Below, piece by piece: positions 61,901-64,000 of a DNA stretch of 64,000 bases. Each line of letters opens with the position of its first letter. Position 1 is the first letter of the stretch. Below the pieces are notes generated by a model. It had not been told where the DNA came from. It ran no database searches and saw only the letters and a program-made list of their open reading frames with translations. Both the position numbers and the translations under genes were made by a program. The stretch spans positions 23,231,128 through 23,295,127 of the forward strand of contig OZ037767.1 in assembly GCA_964035545.1 (NCBI GenBank). Direction: 5' to 3'. This DNA comes from Bugula neritina. Its lineage: Eukaryota > Bryozoa > Gymnolaemata > Cheilostomatida > Bugulidae.

Positions 61901-64000
61901 TTAACCAGAAGTCATCCGTTCTCTAGCAGCAGCCTATGTGCTGCTAGCTAAATCATGTGATGTAGAGGATGTATTACATTAATTGTATTAAATTGAATAT
62001 ACCAATAGTAATATTATTAAAACATTTTATGACAATATAATAATAGTAATAATAAAACATATTATAACAATATACTGAGAATAATATTAAAGCATATCAT
62101 GATAATATACTAGTAGTAATAATAGTAAAGCATATTATGATAATATGGCCAACATATAACTGTCATCAAGACAAGACATGCATCTATACTAGACAAGTGC
62201 ACAGCAAGCACATATATTGTCAAGCATGAGAACCTAAGGCAATGTCACCTGACATACTGGGCAAGAGCCGCATTGACTTTCTGTAAGGTACAGAGTCTAA
62301 TGTTTTGTATGCAATATCAATTATGAAACTATTTTACATTTATATCGCAGCCACATTGAATAAACGTATTTTAATGCATGTATACAGTTCGAATATTACA
62401 TTACATTTAATTACAGGACTTTAATATTTTCAAACTTCATTCAACTTTTATTTGACATACTTGACACTAATAATAGGTGAATAGGTGAAGATATTTGTAA
62501 CTGTAGAAAAGCCCAAAGATCTAAGTACAGCATACAACCAATCACCATAGAGCGCAAAGAATGCCAGCCAACAGTAAAGTTGCTATGCTCACCTCAAACA
62601 CTTGTAACTTCTCAACTCCGCCAGTCAAGAAAGACAACTTCTCCTTGATATTATCAGAGACATGCATCCACCTGGTGTTGAGAGAAGTGAGCTGTACTTT
62701 TAGAGGACTCGTCGTGTCAAGGGAACTTGCAGTAGAGTTTCTCACAAACTCGTTTCCAGTCTTGTTCACGTACTCCACATCGGAAACATGCTCAGCTATA
62801 GCCTTCTGCAAGTCCTGCAACAGTCAACAGTTTCATCAAATGAGTCTTTAACAACATGCTTATAAATACGCAACCAAGGTAACAATCAATCTGGAGATGA
62901 CTAAAACATAATGTAATATATAGTAATGCTAGTGAACGCTTACTACTTGACAATTACTAATACTTACTATCTGACACTATCTGAAACTTTCTACTCGACA
63001 CTTATTAACTGACACTTACTATCTGACACTTATTATCTGACACTTACTATTTGACACTTACTATCTGACACTTACCACTTGACAAGAGGATCATGAGAAA
63101 TATGTGTTTCAGCACATTCAATCACATACATAGATAACCTAATCTATATACTCAACCTTATACAAAGAAATCTTTTTCTCCATTGTGTTGATATCCGAAA
63201 TGTACACTTTTTCTGATAAAACATCTTCGACTTCACTCAGCCACCTGACCAGAGCGTCTGTAGCATCCAGGTACTTTTTGGGTGGAGACTGGATTAGCTG
63301 TTGAGTTAATGATTGCATTTTGGTTTCTGTAACAGAAATTTCATTACAATGGGTAATGACCTGGTGAATGAACATATCCCAGAATATTAAAATGGCTCTT
63401 AAAACTTCAAGAGCCATTGAAAAAAAATGCAACTTTTGGTAGAAAAATTCTTGCAGACAGAAAGAACAAGATTTTTTGTTGAAATTATTTGTACTAAGCC
63501 ACTTCCTAACAATGCAACACAATCCAGAGTTTCCTTGGAGACCCAGGTATTTAAAAAATACTTAGATTTGCAGTCAGCCAGTTCAAATAAATCCCTAATT
63601 TTTCAAGTCCATTTAATAGTTGAAAACACGACGCACCATATAGATTATAGTAGTTCACAAAACATCGCACGACACACCACCAACTCGTAGTAGCAGCAAC
63701 CACCACACATACCAACATGATTATTACAACACATCCTTTAATAGTCAGCAGTGTGTTTTAAAATTCAGTTGTGTTTTAATACTACATAGCGTGTTAACAC
63801 CAAGCAGTATGTCAACACTACAAAATGTGTCAACACTGAGTATGTTGTATGTTACACGGGTATCACACACTAACCAATCTGTTCAACCACTTGTTGCCAA
63901 TCGTCATGGAAGTCTACAATGCCCAGTTTCAGCTCCTTGTCTTCCGCTATAAGACCCACATCTCTCATTTTATACAGTTTATCTACTCTTTCCTGTTGCT
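16508..64000 (-). CDS. DMD: Dystrophin, rod domain to C-terminus (54 exons)
   Basis: Fifty-four coding exons, starting in a partial exon at the right edge and ending with TGA at 16508-16510, chain with matching splice phases. They give 8,843 nt, about 2,946 residues, against 3,685 for full-length human dystrophin. The order is diagnostic: spectrin-like repeats, a hinge-like segment, more repeats, WW, EF-hand pair, ZZ, the Asp/Ser-rich linker, two leucine-rich coiled coils and the alternative vertebrate C-terminal tail. Dystrophin links cortical actin to dystroglycan and recruits syntrophin and dystrobrevin at the membrane. Invertebrates usually carry one gene for the vertebrate dystrophin/utrophin pair, so DMD here means that single orthologue. 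The N-terminal actin-binding CH domains are outside the window. Introns range from under 100 bp to 4 kb and many hold minisatellites. No frame-breaking change was found. Exons are listed by block in the following entries. Confidence 0.97.
17081..17836 (-). CDS. DMD: Dystrophin exons 51-52: C-terminal coiled coils
   Basis: Exons 17648-17836 and 17081-17297. [15 protein letters not shown] and [20 protein letters not shown], running into [12 protein letters not shown], form the first coiled coil. [20 protein letters not shown] then [11 protein letters not shown] is the second and is almost identical to human. These helices pair with dystrobrevin. The acceptor of exon 17081-17297 lies inside a 33-bp tandem array. 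Confidence 0.98.
17278..17442. repeat. 33-bp tandem array, 5 copies, spanning a splice acceptor
   Basis: Five head-to-tail units, nearly identical. On the minus strand each unit contains TATGTAG followed by GAACCTGCAGAGTGAGTATG, which is the acceptor and first bases of the coiled-coil exon 17081-17297. The unit closest to the exon carries the acceptor actually in frame. Confidence 0.95.
17515..17650. repeat. CA-rich simple repeat
   Basis: ACACAC runs mixed with about four copies of ACACCGTACAAACAC, directly after (in transcript order) the donor of exon 17648-17836. Confidence 0.8.
18009..19780 (-). CDS. DMD: Dystrophin exons 48-50: post-ZZ linker
   Basis: Exons 19635-19780, 18362-18511 and 18009-18200. 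The first keeps the human pattern TSGEDVRDFAKVLKNKF...GYLPVQT as [20 protein letters not shown] then [11 protein letters not shown]. The second contains [20 protein letters not shown], parallel to human DDTHSRIEHYASRLAEME. The rest is serine/asparagine-rich and probably disordered; this region carries syntrophin-binding sites in vertebrates. Confidence 0.95.
18575..18930. repeat. 24-bp minisatellite in a dystrophin intron
   Basis: About fourteen units of TTATGTGGAGACACGCCTAC plus TTTC, with small variations. Being a multiple of three it leaves open frames on both strands that are not genes. Confidence 0.9.
20077..20763 (-). CDS. DMD: Dystrophin exons 46-47: ZZ zinc finger
   Basis: Exons 20597-20763 and 20077-20188. 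[20 protein letters not shown] leads into [20 protein letters not shown], then [16 protein letters not shown] and [12 protein letters not shown]. The cysteine pairs CSLC, CLRC and CQSC are all present, with the closing histidines. In vertebrates this domain contributes to dystroglycan binding and binds calmodulin. Confidence 0.97.
20388..20562. mobile_element. MITE related to the one at 8541
   Basis: Ends read TGTTCCCATAGCTTC and GAAGCAATGGGAACA, imperfect inverted repeats. The interior TCGAATGAAACC...TTAATGCAAACAGCAACC matches the reverse complement of the 8541 element (GTTTGCATTAA, GTTTCATTCGA). Boundaries and target duplication are not clear. It lies in a dystrophin intron. Confidence 0.6.
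20941..21945 (-). CDS. DMD: Dystrophin exons 43-45: EF-hand region
   Basis: Exons 21777-21945, 21241-21368 and 20941-21098. The block [20 protein letters not shown] matches human [20 protein letters not shown], and [17 protein letters not shown] matches [17 protein letters not shown]. These degenerate EF hands support the WW domain rather than bind calcium strongly. Confidence 0.97.
21120..21235. repeat. Short degenerate repeat TGTGTCAACA
   Basis: About seven loose copies of a 15-16 bp unit containing GTGTCAACAT, in the intron next to the EF-hand exon donor. Similar words recur at 63740-63865. Confidence 0.7.
22055..22553 (-). CDS. DMD: Dystrophin exons 41-42: WW domain
   Basis: Exons 22398-22553 and 22055-22191. 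The sequence [20 protein letters not shown] then TTQWDHPRM aligns with human GPWERAISPNKVPYYINHET then TTCWDHPKM. With the EF hands and ZZ it forms the dystroglycan-binding unit in vertebrates. The second signature tryptophan is present; the first is tyrosine (TAC). The conserved segment [18 protein letters not shown], leading into the EF hands, is nearly identical to human. Confidence 0.97.
22786..23123 (-). CDS. DMD: Alternative first exon of a short dystrophin isoform
   Basis: A 338-nt open segment starts with ATG at 23121-23123 and ends at a strong donor (GG/GTAAGG). It ends in phase 2, exactly the phase needed by the next exon (22398-22553), which opens with one base. It would encode 112 unique residues ([18 protein letters not shown] to [12 protein letters not shown]) joined just before the WW domain. 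It cannot be an internal exon, because the upstream exon 23878-24059 also ends in phase 2. The arrangement parallels vertebrate Dp116/Dp71-type isoforms from internal promoters. No homology to a vertebrate first exon is seen. Transcription is inferred. Confidence 0.55.
23878..28156 (-). CDS. DMD: Dystrophin exons 36-40 of window: last spectrin repeats
   Basis: Exons: 27990-28156, 26303-26459, 25752-25884, 25127-25347 and 23878-24059. The first opens [16 protein letters not shown], matching human DLQGEIEAHTDVYHNL, with [19 protein letters not shown] parallel to [36 protein letters not shown] matches the human VNTEWEKLNLHSADWQRKI. These are the equivalents of the final human repeats (about R22-R24). 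Intron donor GTTTGT after 25752 is weak but phase-correct. Confidence 0.94.
24811..25080. repeat. 13-bp minisatellite CAGTGCTATACTA
   Basis: About twenty units, open in all three plus frames because the unit contains no stop in most copies. Intronic. Confidence 0.9.
26480..27890. repeat. 53-bp minisatellite, about 26 copies
   Basis: Unit CCCATGTGCTATATAACATA followed by GTGCTATACAGTGCTATAAT and ATACTGATATTAT, highly homogeneous in the left two thirds and more varied at the right (CCATAATA, ATAGCATGG variants, one single-base deletion). It fills most of one dystrophin intron and shares words with the array at 24811. Confidence 0.95.
28157..31739. other. 3.6-kb dystrophin intron
   Basis: AT-rich. 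It has ATATAAT-type simple sequence at about 28265-28330 and 28950-29100 and three copies of ACTTGGTAAACACAGCT near 29310. Flanking exons join in phase 0 and no further exon was recognised. Confidence 0.6.
31740..34674 (-). CDS. DMD: Dystrophin exons 32-35 of window: rod repeats
   Basis: Exons: 34546-34674 (or 34671), 33075-33292 (or 33286), 32149-32303 and 31740-31917. Two starts are ambiguous because acceptors are in tandem: AAG/TAG three bases apart at the first exon and TTTTAG/TTTCAG six bases apart at the second. All choices keep the frame. An ATGAG acceptor at 34680 would be out of phase. The last exon ([20 protein letters not shown]) corresponds to human FLAWLTEAETTANVLQDATRKE. Confidence 0.88.
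34765..34930. repeat. 28-bp minisatellite ACTACTGTATAGTATATATA
   Basis: Six units ending CTCACT, intronic, beside exon 34546-34674. Confidence 0.85.
34931..36525. other. Dystrophin intron, mainly unremarkable
   Basis: AT-rich sequence with a 16-bp degenerate repeat (CCAGAGTGCTTTATAT type) at about 35865-36000 and a SINE at 36005-36125. A segment near 35360-35410 has good-looking splice signals, but no frame fits both neighbours. Confidence 0.5.
36005..36125 (-). mobile_element. tRNA-derived SINE, truncated copy
   Basis: On the minus strand it reads GCTTAGTAAACTCGAGGTCA, a B-box-like GGTTTGATCC, then GGCCATTGGTGATGTTAGGC and GAGCATCC...CATAATTGCTCCTG, matching the SINE at 48438. The A-box end is missing or decayed. 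Confidence 0.75.
36526..37414 (-). CDS. DMD: Dystrophin exons 29-31 of window: hinge-like segment
   Basis: Exons: 37230-37414, 36833-36967 and 36526-36592. The first is proline- and alanine-rich rather than helical ([37 protein letters not shown]). It interrupts the repeats much as the human hinge 3 does, and may also resemble it in position. The following exons return to helix ([33 protein letters not shown]). Confidence 0.88.
38995..39496. repeat. CAGACAGACACA minisatellite, about 500 bp
   Basis: About 42 units of a 12-bp repeat with CAGGCAGACACA variants and two CAGACACACACA units. Divisible by three, so it produces open frames of about 200 codons on both strands that are not genes. Confidence 0.95.
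39600..39985. repeat. Two adjacent simple arrays
   Basis: TATACACTATACAC-type repeat at about 39605-39745 (partly palindromic around GTATATAGTGTATAC). It is followed by about six copies of a 28-bp unit containing TACTCTAAAGTAATGCACTG at about 39785-39985. Confidence 0.85.
40051..47042 (-). CDS. DMD: Dystrophin exons 21-28 of window: rod repeats
   Basis: Exons: 46885-47042, 46508-46658, 45903-46078, 45406-45453, 42668-42812, 41720-41869, 40606-40758 and 40051-40270. Spectrin signatures include [34 protein letters not shown] and [11 protein letters not shown]. Exon 45903-46078 needs the acceptor TCTACTTCTCAG; a nearer-consensus-looking GTGTAG 19 bp upstream would shift the frame. A 21-nt microexon candidate lies between the third and fourth exons. 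Confidence 0.92.
41440..41695. repeat. ACACAGCATCTACACA repeat
   Basis: About twelve degenerate units of 17-25 bp (CATCTACACACTAACACAG and variants with CATACATAAACACAGTAG), intronic. Confidence 0.85.
42475..42662. repeat. AGTAGTGAGTAACTAGT repeat
   Basis: About eleven degenerate units of about 17 bp, ending a few bases from the donor of exon 42668-42812. Confidence 0.85.
42813..45405. other. 2.6-kb dystrophin intron
   Basis: No exon or element recognised. A 27-codon frame from ATG at about 44014 and a 95-codon plus frame at 43480 have no supporting features. Confidence 0.6.
45546..45566 (-). CDS. DMD: Candidate 21-nt dystrophin microexon
   Basis: Twenty-one bases sit between GTTTTCAG and GTAAGAGT, both strong splice signals. 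The length keeps the frame, so inclusion between exons 45903-46078 and 45406-45453 would replace one arginine with eight residues (SMKSTLNG). Small cassette exons are common in muscle and neural genes. No transcript evidence is visible. Confidence 0.35.
47043..48762. other. Dystrophin intron with a SINE
   Basis: AT-rich, unremarkable except for the SINE at 48438. Flanking exons join in phase 0. Confidence 0.6.
48438..48700 (+). mobile_element. tRNA-derived SINE, best copy
   Basis: The head is tRNA-like: A box TGGTCTAGGGG (48449-48459) and B box GGTTCGAAAACC (from 48493), with GCCTAGTAAGCACGGAGTC between. The body reads GGCCATTGGTGATGTTAGGA then AAAGCATCCGGTCATAATTG and CTCCTGTGCC. The tail contains AACCCTTTCCATCAGGGG. 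The body motif is reminiscent of SINE tails seen in fish and molluscs (from memory). Two other copies lie at 36005 and 56195. The 3' end is uncertain. Confidence 0.85.
48763..53814 (-). CDS. DMD: Dystrophin exons 17-20 of window: rod repeats with a large insert
   Basis: Exons: 53656-53814, 53108-53305, 49596-49733 and 48763-49323, all phase 0. The last is 561 nt, far longer than its neighbours. After a spectrin end ([19 protein letters not shown]) it carries about 95 residues that are not spectrin-like: proline/alanine-rich, then [18 protein letters not shown], then an acidic stretch, before helices resume. The position corresponds to the loop after IESKFAQFRRLNFAQIH in the human rod, which also breaks the repeat pattern. 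The exon is noticeably CpG-richer than the surrounding introns. Confidence 0.92.
49760..50640. repeat. 44-bp minisatellite beside a dystrophin exon
   Basis: About nineteen units of CACCAACCTCAGTATATTAT then CAGAATATTATATATAGTAT. The array begins about 30 bp from the acceptor of exon 49596-49733. On the minus strand the unit ATAATATTCTGGTAATATAC then TGAGGTTGG resembles the junction ATAATATTCTGGTTACAG then ACTGACTGG. Confidence 0.92.
50641..53107. other. Rest of a 3.4-kb dystrophin intron
   Basis: AT-rich. It contains the 17-bp array at 51040-51370 and nothing else recognisable. Confidence 0.6.
51040..51370. repeat. 17-bp repeat ACCACTGTAATATTGTA
   Basis: About nineteen degenerate units, intronic. 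Confidence 0.88.
54477..54525 (-). CDS. Candidate alternative first exon of a short dystrophin isoform
   Basis: A 49-nt segment between an acceptor-like TTTAG and a GTAGGA donor contains ATG GAG AGT (ATG at 54501-54503). It is in frame through GAG with the phase-0 exon that follows (KLLNELKTL). The neighbouring exons already join in phase 0, and a 49-nt cassette would break the frame. It therefore fits better as a first exon giving MESLDSLME plus the distal rod. A TATTTATACT box lies about 70-80 bp upstream. It may instead be noise. Confidence 0.3.
55365..55420. repeat. 39-bp tandem duplication of an exon end and its donor
   Basis: On the minus strand GACAAACAG/GTGAGTGAGGTGC occurs twice, 39 bp apart, giving exon ends at 55414 and 55375. 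The extra 13 codons ([13 protein letters not shown]) are open and in frame. Confidence 0.9.
55375..57498 (-). CDS. DMD: Dystrophin exons 12-16 of window: conserved rod repeat
   Basis: Exons: 57325-57498, 56440-56634, 55938-56051, 55632-55814 and 55414-55527 (or to 55375 with the distal donor). Exon 56440-56634 encodes [17 protein letters not shown] then [11 protein letters not shown], which matches the human mid-rod segment EVEMVIKTGRQIVQKKQ closely and anchors the alignment. The acceptor of this exon is repeated in the adjacent minisatellite. The last exon ends at a tandemly duplicated donor. Confidence 0.93.
56195..56395 (+). mobile_element. tRNA-derived SINE, diverged copy
   Basis: Reads GCAGTGGTTAGAGTGCTGGC CTAGTAAACACTAAGTCA at the head, then GGTGATGTTAGGAAGAGCAT and CATAATTGCTGTTGTGC. 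The tail has AACCCTTTCCATCAGGG. Same family as 48438, more diverged in the B box. Confidence 0.8.
56621..57070. repeat. 32-bp minisatellite made of a splice acceptor and exon start
   Basis: About fourteen units of TATAGAACTTCTACAAGTAC then AACTCATCATAC. On the minus strand each reads TTGTAG/AAGTTCTATAGTATGATGAG, identical to the acceptor and first 20 bases of exon 56440-56634, whose own start (56634) lies in the first unit. Confidence 0.95.
57575..57865. repeat. ACACT/CTATACTGCATTGCA repeat
   Basis: Mixed array of CTACACTTCACTATACTGCA-type units with expanding and contracting ACACT blocks. Intronic, and the source of several meaningless open frames. Confidence 0.9.
57961..64000 (-). CDS. DMD: Dystrophin exons 1-11 of window: N-terminal-side spectrin repeats
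   Basis: Exons in transcript order: 63875-64000 (runs off the window), 63157-63326, 62593-62814, 61611-61724, 61269-61461, 60940-61070, 60318-60458, 59588-59764, 58781-58933, 58313-58474 and 57961-58089. The translation is helical, with spectrin-repeat tryptophan signatures such as [28 protein letters not shown] and LKHIDHKWK, and linker tryptophans ([26 protein letters not shown]). Exon 61269-61461 is followed by a GC donor. The repeats act as a flexible spacer and, in vertebrates, bind actin and lipid. I cannot assign human repeat numbers here with confidence. Confidence 0.92.
60720..60925. repeat. TATATTACAGTAGTA repeat
   Basis: About thirteen degenerate 13-17 bp units, just 3' (plus strand: left) of exon 60940-61070. 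Confidence 0.85.
62935..63085. repeat. CTATCTGACACTTA repeat
   Basis: About nine degenerate 16-17 bp units with CTACTTGACA variants, intronic. Confidence 0.85.

Overview
This window is genomic DNA from an invertebrate animal. It is AT-rich and intron-dense, with GT-AG introns, AATAAA signals, many minisatellites and tRNA-derived SINEs, and no operon structure. The genes are ordinary metazoan genes with human orthologues. The phylum cannot be fixed from the sequence; a spiralian is a guess.

Layout, left to right. (1) 366-3612, plus: the 3' end of a lysine/serine-rich disordered protein I do not recognise. (2) 4285-6852, plus: the 3' part of a CIN85/CD2AP-type adaptor (last SH3, proline-rich linker, C-terminal coiled coil). 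(3) 7720-9797, minus: a complete five-exon small acidic protein (SMAP, human C11orf58). (4) 9.8-14.1 kb: an intergenic block of TTAGTA-type simple repeat, holding a dead Jockey/CR1-like non-LTR retrotransposon that is itself split by a 344-bp Harbinger-like MITE with a TTA target duplication. (5) 14098-15791, plus: a complete four-exon TMEM242. (6) 16508-64000, minus: three quarters of the window is one gene, dystrophin (DMD). I could chain 54 coding exons with matching splice phases (8,843 nt, about 2,946 residues). They run from inside the spectrin-repeat rod, through a hinge-like segment, WW, EF-hand and ZZ domains and the syntrophin/dystrobrevin-binding coiled coils, to the stop codon. The actin-binding N-terminus lies beyond the right edge.

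The adaptor/SMAP and TMEM242/dystrophin pairs are convergent, with closely spaced or crossing poly(A) signals. Dystrophin, and possibly the CIN85-like adaptor, would act at the cell cortex; SMAP and TMEM242 are unrelated housekeeping genes.

Most worth a second look: minisatellites inside dystrophin whose units each carry a copy of a splice acceptor plus the start of the next exon (17.3 and 56.6-57.1 kb); an in-frame 39-bp duplication of a splice donor (55.4 kb); two candidate internal first exons for short isoforms, one phase-compatible just before the WW exon; a GC-AG intron; a 21-nt microexon candidate; and a WW domain whose first tryptophan is tyrosine.
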